Assembly: GCF_001580615.1 (NCBI RefSeq)
Contig: NZ_LHZC01000054.1
Span: 62,001 to 126,000, forward strand
DNA: 64,000 nt
Source: Acetobacter malorum
GTDB taxonomy: Bacteria; Pseudomonadota; Alphaproteobacteria; Acetobacterales; Acetobacteraceae
Direction: 5' to 3'
Below the pieces are notes generated by a model. It did not search any database. It saw nothing but the letters and a program-made list of their open reading frames with translations, and was not told the origin of the DNA. The translations under genes were made by a program, and so were the position numbers. Within the stretch, counting starts at the first letter, position 1; each line of letters begins with the position of its first letter. Positions 1 through 8,344 of this stretch are shown piece by piece.

Positions 1-1
1 C

Positions 2-1387
2 CGGGCGGAAAATCTGGCCATGCTGGAAGGGCTGCGGCACGAAATTCTGACCGCCCCTGAAATGGCAGACCTGCTGGCCACGGCAGACGCGGGAGATGAT
101 GTCTGGCGCCGCGCCAACCTTGCGGAAATGCGCCGCCTGCACACGCACGCCACCGCCCTGCCGGGTGATCTGGTGGAAGCCAATGCACAAGCCACGGCAC
201 ACAGTGAAATGGTGTGGCGTGAAGCCCGCCAGAACAGCGATTTCAAAACCTTTCTGCCCTATCAGCAGGAAGTCCTGAACCTCACGCAGCAGATTGCCAA
301 AGCCAAAGGCGAAGCACTGGGCCTTTCTCCGTATGACGCCCTGCTGGACTCGTTTGATCCCGGCACACGCCAGACGGATATTGATCCGATTTTCAGCCGC
401 CTGAGCACCGAACTGCCCGGCCTGATTGCCGCCGTGCTTGAAAAGCAGAACAGCCTGCCTGCCCCCACCCCGCTGCAAGGCCCGTTTCTGGTACCACAGC
501 AGGAAGCGCTGGGGCGCAAGCTGATGCAGCAGCTTGGCTTTGACATGACCCGCGGCCGACTGGACGTCAGCCTGCACCCCTTCTGCGGCGGGGCCACGCA
601 TGATGTGCGGCTGACCACCCGTTATGAAGAAGCAGACTTCCTCCCCGCCATGATGGGCGTGCTGCATGAAACCGGCCACGCGCTGTATGACATGGGGCTG
701 CCGGCAGACTGGCTGTCTCAGCCCGTCGGGCAAGCTGGCGGCATGACGCTGCATGAAAGCCAGTCTCTGACCATGGAAATGCAGGTTTGCCGCTCCCGCG
801 CCTTTGTGGAGTGGGTCACGCCGCTACTGCGGACAGAATTCCACATCCCGGAGGGCACCCCCAGCTGGCAGGCGGACAATCTGCATCGTCTGGTCACACA
901 TGTAGCCCCCGGCTTTATCCGCGTGGATGCCGATGAGGTGACCTACCCCGCCCATATTCTCGTCCGGTATGAGCTGGAAACCGCGATGATTAACGGGGAT
1001 CTTGCCCTCAAAGACCTGCCCGCCGCATTCAATGACCGACTCCACGCCCTGCTCGGGCTGACTGTTCCCGATGACCGGCGCGGCTGTTTGCAGGACATCC
1101 ACTGGCCGGAGGGGCTGTTTGGCTATTTCCCCTGCTACGCCATGGGTGCGCTGGCAGCTGCCCAGATTCGGACAGCCGCCTTCCAGCAGGACAGCCAGAT
1201 CGCTCCGGCTCTGGCGCAGGGGAATTTTGCTCCACTGTTGAAATGGCTGCGCACCAACATCCATAGCCGCGCCAGCAGCGCCTCCATGCCCGACATTATT
1301 AAGGATGCCACTGGTGCCCCTCTGGCGGCCGATGCCTGGCAGGCCCATATCCGCAGTCGTTATCTGGACCGCGCGCCAGACGCCTGA
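2..1387 (+). CDS. M32-family metallocarboxypeptidase (carboxypeptidase Taq type), 5' end outside window
   Basis: A zinc carboxypeptidase that removes C-terminal residues from peptides, probably in the cytoplasm. The reading frame is open through the left edge of the window, so the true start lies upstream; the family is about 490-510 residues and about 460 are present. Counting from the first Met (base 20), the zinc motif HETGH lies at residues 216-220, followed by the M32-specific HESQS at 245-249. The HPFCGG and TTRY stretches around 186-201 are also typical of the family. No signal peptide can be judged because the N-terminus is missing. The next gene starts 134 bases downstream, so an operon is uncertain. 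Family assignment is firm; the physiological substrate is unknown. Confidence 0.93.
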   Translation, partial: RAENLAMLEGLRHEILTAPEMADLLATADAGDDVWRRANLAEMRRLHTHATALPGDLVEANAQATAHSEMVWREARQNSDFKTFLPYQQEVLNLTQQIAKAKGEALGLSPYDALLDSFDPGTRQTDIDPIFSRLSTELPGLIAAVLEKQNSLPAPTPLQGPFLVPQQEALGRKLMQQLGFDMTRGRLDVSLHPFCGGATHDVRLTTRYEEADFLPAMMGVLHETGHALYDMGLPADWLSQPVGQAGGMTLHESQSLTMEMQVCRSRAFVEWVTPLLRTEFHIPEGTPSWQADNLHRLVTHVAPGFIRVDADEVTYPAHILVRYELETAMINGDLALKDLPAAFNDRLHALLGLTVPDDRRGCLQDIHWPEGLFGYFPCYAMGALAAAQIRTAAFQQDSQIAPALAQGNFAPLLKWLRTNIHSRASSASMPDIIKDATGAPLAADAWQAHIRSRYLDRAPDA

Positions 1388-1521
1388 TCCCTTTACACTT
1401 CCGCCTCTTCGCAGGGTTCTGGCGGGCCATGCGAAGAATGCGGTTGTCGGGGTGGGGCAAAACGGGGGAGACTGGTCGCATGTTTTCGCCGCACACGCAT
1501 AGCAAGGCTGCCAGAAATTTC

Positions 1522-2676
1522 ATGATGACCAGACGCACCCGGCCTTTTTCGGGGTTCCGCCGCGCCCTCGCTTTGACAACTCTGACAGCAAGCCTTGCCG
1601 TCGCCCTACCCACGCCCTCCGCCTGGGCGGTGCATATGCCGAAAGTGCCAGAACTCTCGGCTTCGGCCCTCACGCCCTTTACCCAGTCTGACAAACAGGT
1701 CTGGGACGCCGTGGTCCCGCTGCCCGATGGTCGGATGCTGTTTGAGGCCCCGGCATGGATCGGCAACCCCGGCCCGCAGCTTTCCGTCCGCAACACGGAT
1801 GGCAGCTTCGCCTCTTATCCGGATGCCGACTGGAACGCCGCAGAAGGCGATGCCGCAAAACGGATTGTGGCTGCTGCTGGTGTGACGCTTCTGCCGGACG
1901 GCACCCTCTGGGTGCTGGATAGTGGTGTGCCCAACCGCAAGGCCCCGGCGGTTGCTCAGCCCAAGCTGATCCATATCGATACCCAGAAAAATACCGTGCT
2001 GGGCACCGTCGCAATTGAGAAAACAGCGCTCCACCCGGACAGCATTCTCTCTGGCGTGGCCGTGCATGAGAACACGGCCTATGTGACGGATTCCGGCGTA
2101 GCCGGGGTGCTGGTGGTCGATATTCCCTCCGCCTCCACCCGTCGTTTTCTGGACCGGCACCCGTCTCTGACGGCCACGCGCCCCATTCAGATCCCCGGCG
2201 GCACGCTCAACTGGGGGGATGGTCGTGCCGCGGCCATTGATTCCAGCATGATCGCCGTCAGCCCGGATGGCCGCTGGATTGTCATGCAGGCACCCGGCAA
2301 CTACCTCTCCCGCGTGGAAACCAGTACCTTTTCCGACCCGGACATCACTCCGGCCGCCATGGAAGAAATTGTCACCCAGTGGTACAAAACACCTTCACTG
2401 GGCGGCATGACCATTGGCCCGGATGGCACGCTCTACTGGTCGGACGTCAGCACCAACAGCATCCTCAGCTACAGCACGGGCCGCATCCCGCGCAGGCTGA
2501 TTACGGACCCGCGCCTGAGCTTCCCCGGCACGCCGGGGCTGGATGCACACGGACACTTGTTCGTGCCTGCCATGCAGCTTAATCACGCTGCGGCGTTCCA
2601 GAACGGGAAAGCAACTGTGACATGGCCTGTTACGGTCTATCAGCTCACGCTGCCCACCACCCCGCCTCCAACCTAA
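1522..2676 (+). CDS. Exported major royal jelly/yellow-family protein (beta-propeller)
   Basis: A predicted exported six-bladed beta-propeller of the major royal jelly protein/yellow family, distantly related to SMP-30/gluconolactonases. The start at 1522 (ATGATG) is preferred over an in-frame codon at 1429. It places an Arg-rich n-region directly before a hydrophobic stretch ending PSAWA at about residue 36 of the resulting protein, a classical signal peptide. The repeated LPDGR, SPDGR and GPDGT turns and the stretch AAIDSSMIAVSPDGRWIVMQ are typical of the family. Bacterial members are often named L-dopachrome tautomerase-related, but no activity can be assigned from sequence. It probably acts in the periplasm. 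It lies 58 bases before thrC without an obvious functional link. Confidence 0.8.
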   Translation: MMTRRTRPFSGFRRALALTTLTASLAVALPTPSAWAVHMPKVPELSASALTPFTQSDKQVWDAVVPLPDGRMLFEAPAWIGNPGPQLSVRNTDGSFASYPDADWNAAEGDAAKRIVAAAGVTLLPDGTLWVLDSGVPNRKAPAVAQPKLIHIDTQKNTVLGTVAIEKTALHPDSILSGVAVHENTAYVTDSGVAGVLVVDIPSASTRRFLDRHPSLTATRPIQIPGGTLNWGDGRAAAIDSSMIAVSPDGRWIVMQAPGNYLSRVETSTFSDPDITPAAMEEIVTQWYKTPSLGGMTIGPDGTLYWSDVSTNSILSYSTGRIPRRLITDPRLSFPGTPGLDAHGHLFVPAMQLNHAAAFQNGKATVTWPVTVYQLTLPTTPPPT

Positions 2677-2734
2677 GCATACGGATGCAGAAGGCTACTT
2701 CGCGCCGTCTCGCATTCAGGGTATAAGTCTGGCC

Positions 2735-4132
2735 ATGCGCTATATCTCGACCCGGGGGAAGGCTCCCGCTCTCTCGTTCTCTGATGTCCTGCTGACTGGC
2801 CTTGCCGAAGATGGCGGCCTGTATCTGCCGGAAACATGGCCCAGCTTTTCACTCTCCGAGTGGCAAGCCATGCGGGGTCTGCCGTATCCGGAGCTTGCTG
2901 CCCGGATTATGCGGCCGTTTGTCGGGGAGGATATTGACCCCGGCACGCTGCGCAACCTGTGCGAGAAAGCCTATGCCGGGTTTGACCACCCAGCCATTGT
3001 CCCGCTGACTCAGGTGGAAGATGGCGTGTTTGTGCAGGAACTGTTCCACGGCCCGACGCTGGCCTTCAAGGACATGGCCATGCAGCTGCTTGGCCAGCTG
3101 TTTGAACATGTGCTGACCGAGCGCAACAGCCATGTGACCATTGTGGGAGCAACCTCTGGCGACACCGGGTCTGCCGCCATTGAAGCCTGCCGTGGGCGGG
3201 ACCGCCTCTCGGTGGTCATTCTGCACCCCAAGGACCGCACGTCCGAAGTGCAGCGCCGCCAGATGACGACGGTGCTGGAAGCCAACGTGACCAATCTGGC
3301 CATTGAGGGCACTTTTGACGACTGTCAGGATCTGGTCAAAGCCCTTTTTGCGGATATGCCGTTCCGCAAGGACATGCATCTCTCTGCCGTCAATTCCATC
3401 AACTGGGCCCGCATTGCCGCGCAGATTCCTTACTACGTCTACGCCGCGCTCAATTTTGGCGCGCCGGAGCAGGAAGTCTCCTTCGCGGTGCCGACCGGCA
3501 ACTTCGGCAACATTCTGGCCGCATGGGCTGCCCGTAAAATGGGTCTGCCCATCCGCCATCTGTGCGTTGGTTCCAACCGCAACGATATTCTGACCCGCTT
3601 CCTGAACGCGAATGACATGACGATGAAGTCCGTCATGCCCAGCCTTTCGCCGTCCATGGATATTCAGGTCTCTTCCAACTTCGAGCGCCTGCTGTTTGAA
3701 CTGCTGGGGCGTGATGCAGAGGCCTGCGCCCGCATCATGACCAGTTTCCGCGCGACCGGGCACATGGATGTGCCAGCCGAAGCGTGGGAGACGGCCCGCA
3801 GCCTCTTCTCCGGTCTGGCGCTGGACGATGCGGAAACGGAAGCGGAAATCAAGAGCCTGCATGACCGTTCCGGTTATCTGGCTGACCCGCACAGCGCCAT
3901 TGGCATTGCCGCAGGCCGCCGCTTCCGGGAAGCCGGTGTGCCCATGGTCGCCATGGCCACGGCCCATCCGGCCAAGTTCCCGGATGCCATGGTGGCAGCT
4001 ACCGGCATTCGCCCGGCCCTGCCCGTGCATCTGGCAGACCTTTATTCGCGTGAAGAGCGCTACCGCACCGTTCCGGCCACGGCTGACGCCGTGAAAGATG
4101 CCGTGCGTGCGGCGGTACTTTCCAACGCCTGA
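2735..4132 (+). CDS. thrC: Threonine synthase
   Basis: Converts O-phospho-L-homoserine to L-threonine and phosphate with pyridoxal 5'-phosphate, the last step of threonine synthesis, in the cytoplasm. The 465-residue length fits the longer bacterial and fungal threonine synthase class. The N-terminus MRYISTRGK and the AEDGGLYLPE motif are diagnostic. The Schiff-base lysine is K112 in LAFKDMAMQ, and the phosphate-binding GATSGDTGSAA segment follows at about 138-148. A Rho-independent terminator follows at once and separates it from the M16 peptidase gene. Confidence 0.97.
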   Translation: MRYISTRGKAPALSFSDVLLTGLAEDGGLYLPETWPSFSLSEWQAMRGLPYPELAARIMRPFVGEDIDPGTLRNLCEKAYAGFDHPAIVPLTQVEDGVFVQELFHGPTLAFKDMAMQLLGQLFEHVLTERNSHVTIVGATSGDTGSAAIEACRGRDRLSVVILHPKDRTSEVQRRQMTTVLEANVTNLAIEGTFDDCQDLVKALFADMPFRKDMHLSAVNSINWARIAAQIPYYVYAALNFGAPEQEVSFAVPTGNFGNILAAWAARKMGLPIRHLCVGSNRNDILTRFLNANDMTMKSVMPSLSPSMDIQVSSNFERLLFELLGRDAEACARIMTSFRATGHMDVPAEAWETARSLFSGLALDDAETEAEIKSLHDRSGYLADPHSAIGIAAGRRFREAGVPMVAMATAHPAKFPDAMVAATGIRPALPVHLADLYSREERYRTVPATADAVKDAVRAAVLSNA

Positions 4133-4156
4133 TACGTTTTAACCTTCCTTCTCTTC

Positions 4157-4181
4157 AGGCCGCGCTTGCGGCCTTTCTTTT
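4157..4181 (+). terminator. Rho-independent terminator after thrC
   Basis: A 7-bp perfect stem (AGGCCGC with GCGGCCT) around a GCTT tetraloop, followed by TTCTTTT. It lies between the thrC stop and the M16 peptidase start, so the peptidase probably has its own promoter or depends on read-through. Confidence 0.8.
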
Positions 4182-4191
4182 CAGGACAAGA

Positions 4192-5457
4192 ATGACCGAT
4201 CCGATCCAGCTGACCCGTCTGCCCTCGGGCCTGATTGTTGTGACAGAACGTATGGAGCGCGTCGAAACCGTTTCCTTCGGAGCCTACGTCTCCACCGGCA
4301 CACGGGATGAAACCGCAGAAGAAAACGGTGTTTCTCACTTCCTTGAGCACATGGCCTTTAAAGGCACGGAGCGCCGCTCTGCCCTGCAGATTGCCGAGGA
4401 AATTGAAAATGTGGGCGGGCATATCAATGCCTACACCGCGCGGGAACAGACCGCCTATTACGTCAAGCTGCTAAAGGAAAATCTGGATCTGGGTATTGAT
4501 ATCATTGGCGATATCCTGACCCATTCCACGTTTGACCCGACGGAAATTGAACGCGAACGCGGCGTGATCCTGCAGGAAATCGGGCAGGCTAACGATACGC
4601 CGGATGATGTGGTGTTCGACCATTTTCAGGCAACGGCTTACCCCAACCAGCCCATGGGACGCCCCACGCTCGGCACGGAAGACCTTATCCGCACCATGAG
4701 CCGTGAGACGCTGATGCGTTACATGAGCGCGCATTACACCACCGGCAACATGGTTGTGGCGGCGGCTGGCAATCTGCACCATGATGACGTTGTGCGGCAG
4801 GTTGAACGGCACTTTGCAGACCTCGGCACCACGGCGCTCATCCCCGGCACGCCCTCCATTTATGGTGGCGGTGAATTCCGGCAGGAGAAGGATCTGGATC
4901 AGGCCCATGTGGTTCTGGGCTTCCCCTCCGTGGGGTATAATGACCCGGATTACTACGCTGCTCTGATGCTCTCCCTGCTGCTGGGCGGTGGCATGTCCTC
5001 CCGCCTGTTCCAGGAAATCCGGGAAAAGCGCGGTCTGGTCTATTCCGTCTATTCTTTCAACGCGCCGTTCCTTGATGGCGGTGTATTCGGCATTTATGCC
5101 GGCACGGGTGAGAAAGAATGTGCGGAACTGGTGCCCGTCACGCTGGAAGAACTGAAAAAGGTTCAGAAAAGCGTTGGCAAAGATGAGCTGGCTCGCGCCT
5201 GTGCGCAGCTCAAGGCCTCCCTGCTGATGTCTCTGGAAAGCACCGGCAGCCGCTGCGAGCAGATTGCCCGCCAGCTTCAGCTGTTTGGTCGTCTGATCCC
5301 TGTGGCGGAAACAGTGGCGCGCGTGGAAGCCGTGACGACGGATGATATCCGCCGTGTTGCAACCCGCATTTTCACCCAGAAGCCCACGCTGGCAGCACTG
5401 GGGCCTGTTAAACACGTCCTGTCTCTGGACACGATTACGGAGAACCTCGCGGCATGA
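4192..5457 (+). CDS. M16-family zinc peptidase (processing peptidase-like)
   Basis: A member of the M16 (pitrilysin/insulinase) family, closest in layout to the bacterial relatives of mitochondrial processing peptidase beta. The inverted zinc motif HFLEH is at residues 49-53, and the distal glutamate lies in the ERGVILQEI segment around 121-129. The C-terminal inactive half contains the GGGMSSRLFQEIREKRGL signature. Length (421) fits the single-chain MPP-like group. It has no signal peptide, so it is probably cytoplasmic. It overlaps the next gene by four bases (ATGA), which indicates translational coupling to the PmbA/TldD protein. The start is supported by AGGACA just upstream. Confidence 0.93.
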   Translation: MTDPIQLTRLPSGLIVVTERMERVETVSFGAYVSTGTRDETAEENGVSHFLEHMAFKGTERRSALQIAEEIENVGGHINAYTAREQTAYYVKLLKENLDLGIDIIGDILTHSTFDPTEIERERGVILQEIGQANDTPDDVVFDHFQATAYPNQPMGRPTLGTEDLIRTMSRETLMRYMSAHYTTGNMVVAAAGNLHHDDVVRQVERHFADLGTTALIPGTPSIYGGGEFRQEKDLDQAHVVLGFPSVGYNDPDYYAALMLSLLLGGGMSSRLFQEIREKRGLVYSVYSFNAPFLDGGVFGIYAGTGEKECAELVPVTLEELKKVQKSVGKDELARACAQLKASLLMSLESTGSRCEQIARQLQLFGRLIPVAETVARVEAVTTDDIRRVATRIFTQKPTLAALGPVKHVLSLDTITENLAA

Positions 5458-6794
5458 GCGAACAAACCCTCGAAAAGATCTCTGATCTTGTCCGCCGCGC
5501 GCGCAACGCCGGAGCGGATGCCGCAGATGCGGTTTTTGTCTCCAGCACCGCACTGGGCGCGGGGGTTCGTAACGGTGTGACGGAAGAGCTGGAACGCTCG
5601 GAAACCACAGACCTTGGCCTGCGGGTATTTGCAGGCCAGAAAACCGCCATTGTCTCCACCACCACGCTGGACCCGGCCCGGTTTGACGGGCTGATTGAGC
5701 AGGCGCTGGCCATGGCCCGCATGCTGCCGGATGACAAATATGCCGGCTTGGCATCGCAGGCGCTGACCGGCACTCTCACCCAGAATGCACTGGACCTGAC
5801 GGATACCGCAGAACCAGACGCCAACGCCCTTCTGGCCCGCGCCCGTGAGGGTGAAGAAGCCGCTCTGGCGATTGAGGGTGTGACCAACAGCGCTGGCAGC
5901 AGTGCCTCCTTTGGCCGCACAGAGGTCATTCTCGTCACCTCGCAGGATTTTGCCGGCACCTATGCCCGCACGCGTCACTCCACCTCTGTCTGCGTTCTGG
6001 CAGGCAAAGGGGACCGTATGCAGCGCGATTATGACTATCACGGCACGGTCCATCTGGCCGATCTGGATGATGCCGCAACACTGGGCCGCAGTGCAGGCCG
6101 CAATGCCGTGGCACGCCTGAACCCCACCCGTCCGCGCACGGGCAAATATCCGGTTGTGTTCCACCCCCGCGTGGCCAACAGCTTTCTTGGGCATCTGGTG
6201 GGGGCCATCAGCGGCTCTTCCATCGCACGCGGCACGTCTTTTTTGAAGGACAAGCTCGGCCAGCAGATTTTTGCCAAAGACATCACCATCACGGATGACC
6301 CAACGCGCCTGCGCGGCCTGCGGTCCCGTCCGTTTGATGGCGAGGCTGTGCAGGGCAAGCCGCTGACGCTGGTTGAAAACGGCGTTCTGCAAAGCTGGAT
6401 TCTGGATACCCGCAGCGCCCGCCACCTTGGCCTGACCAGCAATGGCCGCGCAGCACGCGGGGCCTCCAGCCAGCCAGCGCCGGCGCCCAGCAATCTGGCC
6501 TTCCAGCCCGGTAGCGTCACCCCTGCCGCTCTGATGGCAGACATCAAGGAAGGCGTGTTCATCACCGAGATGATGGGCTCGTCCATCAATGGCCTTACGG
6601 GGGATTACAGCCGTGGCGCATCAGGCTTTATGATCCGTGATGGTCAGATTGCAGAGGCCGCGGAAGAATTCACGCTGGCAGGCAACCTGCTGGAAATTTT
6701 CGCGTCGATGACATTAGCGGACGATTTGCAGTTCCGTTTTGGCAGTGACGCCCCCACATTAAGGGTAGATGCCCTGAGCCTTGCCGGGGCCTAA
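5454..6794 (+). CDS. pmbA: PmbA/TldD-family protein
   Basis: A TldD/PmbA (TldE) family protein of 446 residues. In Escherichia coli, TldD and TldE form a heterodimeric protease active on unfolded peptides and implicated in microcin B17 maturation and CcdA turnover. The conserved PmbA features are the N-terminal region around ALGAGVRNGVTEELERSETT, the central VVFHPRVANSFLGHLVGAISG stretch, and the C-terminal GGDY-like segment NGLTGDYSRGASGFMI. I do not see the HExxxH metal motif of TldD, so it matches the PmbA/TldE partner. It is translationally coupled to the upstream M16 peptidase; no tldD is in the window. Confidence 0.88.
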   Translation: MSEQTLEKISDLVRRARNAGADAADAVFVSSTALGAGVRNGVTEELERSETTDLGLRVFAGQKTAIVSTTTLDPARFDGLIEQALAMARMLPDDKYAGLASQALTGTLTQNALDLTDTAEPDANALLARAREGEEAALAIEGVTNSAGSSASFGRTEVILVTSQDFAGTYARTRHSTSVCVLAGKGDRMQRDYDYHGTVHLADLDDAATLGRSAGRNAVARLNPTRPRTGKYPVVFHPRVANSFLGHLVGAISGSSIARGTSFLKDKLGQQIFAKDITITDDPTRLRGLRSRPFDGEAVQGKPLTLVENGVLQSWILDTRSARHLGLTSNGRAARGASSQPAPAPSNLAFQPGSVTPAALMADIKEGVFITEMMGSSINGLTGDYSRGASGFMIRDGQIAEAAEEFTLAGNLLEIFASMTLADDLQFRFGSDAPTLRVDALSLAGA

Positions 6795-6818
6795 CATCGT
6801 CCGGAGAGACCAGACACC

Positions 6819-7799
6819 GTGAAAAAGCGTTTTCTTACGCCTGTTTTAACCGCTTTTCTGACCATCAGCATGCTTGGTGGCCCGCTGGCGCAGCATGCCG
6901 ATGCCCGCCCCGGTCAGGGCAGTTCCATGGGCAGCCGTGGCAGCCGGACATGGAGCGCGCCACCATCCACCAACACCACGCCTTACGGCGCGGCCCCCAT
7001 GGACCGCTCCATTACGCCGCGCACCCCGGCTCCGGGGTATAATGGCTACCCCGGCCAGAGTAATTACGGCGCACCGTTTAACCGGGGCATGGGCACGGCA
7101 TCCCGCCATCCGTTCCTGACAGGCTTTGCCGGGGGCATGCTCGGCGCCGGGTTGTTCGGGCTGCTGAGCGGGCACGGCTTTATGGGCGGCGTCCATGGTC
7201 TGTTCAGCTTTATCGGGCTGATGATCCAGATCGGGCTGATCGTCATGATCGTGATGTGGCTGGTCCGTCGCTTTAGCGGCAACGGGTCGTCCCGCAGAGG
7301 CAATTCCGGCTTCCCGCTGAATCAGGGTGCGTCCGGGCCTGCTCCGTCCGCAACACCCGCAGGCTTCCCGGCTGGCGGCGGTTCTTCTCTGACTATCACC
7401 AGTGCGGATTATCAGGCCTTCCAGCAGACCCTGCTGGATATCCAGACCGCGTGGAACCAGCAGAATATTCCGGCGCTCCAGCAGATGGCCACGCCGGAAA
7501 TGGTCTCCTATTTCAACCAGCAGCTTGCCACTCTGGCGAGCCAGGGTGCCCGCAATGTGGTGTCTGATGTGCACTTCATTCAGGGTGATCTGGCTGAGTC
7601 CTGGCAGGAAGCGGGTATGGATTACGCGACCGTCGCCATGCGCTACAGCCTGATTGACCTGACAACCAATGCCACCGGGCAGGTGATTGAAGGCAGTTCG
7701 ACAGAGCCTGTGACGGTTACAGAACTCTGGACCTTCACCCGGCCTTCCCGCGGGGGCCGCTGGCTGCTCTCCGCCATTCAGCAGGGGCGTGGCGCGTAA
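6819..7799 (+). CDS. Membrane protein with C-terminal Tim44-like domain
   Basis: A 326-residue protein with a GTG start, chosen because GGAGAG lies about 12 bases upstream and a signal-like hydrophobic stretch (residues 5-25) follows directly. Residues about 30-95 are Gly/Pro/Ser-rich and probably disordered. One Gly-rich hydrophobic region (about 103-125) and one strong membrane segment (about 132-150) come next. Residues about 190-325 look like a Tim44-like (cystatin-fold) domain, with FQQTLLDIQTAWNQQNI, YFNQQLATLAS and ELWTFTR segments. In mitochondria Tim44 links the translocon to Hsp70; bacterial homologues have no settled role. The gene ends just before a strong terminator. Confidence 0.82.
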   Translation: MKKRFLTPVLTAFLTISMLGGPLAQHADARPGQGSSMGSRGSRTWSAPPSTNTTPYGAAPMDRSITPRTPAPGYNGYPGQSNYGAPFNRGMGTASRHPFLTGFAGGMLGAGLFGLLSGHGFMGGVHGLFSFIGLMIQIGLIVMIVMWLVRRFSGNGSSRRGNSGFPLNQGASGPAPSATPAGFPAGGGSSLTITSADYQAFQQTLLDIQTAWNQQNIPALQQMATPEMVSYFNQQLATLASQGARNVVSDVHFIQGDLAESWQEAGMDYATVAMRYSLIDLTTNATGQVIEGSSTEPVTVTELWTFTRPSRGGRWLLSAIQQGRGA

Positions 7800-7817
7800 C
7801 GCCTCGCCTTTTCCTCA

Positions 7818-7856
7818 GGCCTGCACGGCTCCCCAAGAGCGTGCAGGCTTTTTTTT
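7818..7856 (+). terminator. Rho-independent terminator after the Tim44-domain gene
   Basis: A 9-bp perfect stem (GCCTGCACG with CGTGCAGGC) followed by eight T residues. Confidence 0.88.
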
Positions 7857-7882
7857 AAGCATTTTCTCGCGGGATTAAAGAC

Positions 7883-8077
7883 ATGCTGTTTCTGGAAATT
7901 GCCGTCGTGCTGCTGGCCATCTCAGCCTCAGCTTTTGGCGTATTCCTGCACTTCTGGAGCAAGCGCAAAATTGCGGATCTGGAGGCCGATATCCTCAAGC
8001 TTCAGGAAAAAGGCGTGAACGTGCAGATGGATAGTCTGCTGAAAACAGCAAAAACGCCCGAGCAGAAAGAAGCCTGA
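7883..8077 (+). CDS. Small single-pass membrane protein (64 aa), function unknown
   Basis: An ORF of 64 codons beginning 26 bases after the upstream terminator. Residues 2-26 form one membrane helix (LEIAVVLLAISASAFGVFLH). A charged, probably helical tail follows (KRKIADLEADILKLQEKG), with heptad-like spacing that could form a short coiled coil facing the cytoplasm. A possible short hairpin plus six T residues follows at 8079-8096. I do not recognise the family. Support comes from codon use like its neighbours, a clean TM-plus-coil layout and its position between two terminator-like elements. Confidence 0.6.
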   Translation: MLFLEIAVVLLAISASAFGVFLHFWSKRKIADLEADILKLQEKGVNVQMDSLLKTAKTPEQKEA

Positions 8078-8111
8078 GCGGAGTAATCCGTTTTTTCGGA
8101 GAGCAAATACG

Positions 8112-8195
8112 CTCTGCGACTGCGGATATCGCAGAGACTTAACCAGTCAGCACACGACAACGCTGACTGACCGGGCAGGATAAAAACCCCTGCCC
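8112..8195. other. Cluster of three perfect hairpins between convergent genes
   Basis: Three perfect inverted repeats lie one after another in 84 bases. They are CTCTGCGA/TCGCAGAG (8112-8136, 8 bp), CAGTCAGC/GCTGACTG (8144-8169, 8 bp) and GGGCAGG/CCTGCCC (8173-8195, 7 bp). None is followed by a clean T-run on either strand, so they are not standard Rho-independent terminators. They lie between the + strand small membrane gene and the 3' end of the - strand ctaB operon. They may end both transcripts, protect a 3' end, or be part of a small structured RNA. Confidence 0.55.
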
Positions 8196-8206
8196 AATGT
8201 TATCTT

Positions 8207-8344
8207 TTAAAAGTGCGTAAACGTCAGGCCATACATGACGCCGGCAATCAGCACCATGAAGGCCAGCATGGCACGCAGACGCTCTTTCTGCCGACGCTGC
8301 TTTTCCGCGACTTCCTGCGGATTCAGAACGCTTAGATTTTCCAT
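8207..8344 (-). CDS. 45-residue membrane protein in the ctaB operon (CoxF-like)
   Basis: A short - strand ORF, MENLSVLNPQEVAEKQRRQ and onward, ending GLTFTHF. A basic, Gln/Lys-rich N-terminal half precedes one membrane helix (about residues 25-42, MLAFMVLIAGVMYGLTF). Its ATG overlaps the ctaB stop codon (TGATG), so it is translationally coupled to ctaB. In many alphaproteobacteria a small membrane protein (CoxF) sits directly after ctaB in the aa3 oxidase operon, before ctaG. Position, size and topology fit that role, but the identity is an inference. No ctaG or coxC follows. Confidence 0.7.
   Translation of the reverse strand: MENLSVLNPQEVAEKQRRQKERLRAMLAFMVLIAGVMYGLTFTHF

Noticed and set aside
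2849..4030. A 393-codon open frame on the - strand inside thrC
   Set aside because: Mirror of a highly conserved PLP enzyme; composition rich in Gly/His/Arg and no motifs.
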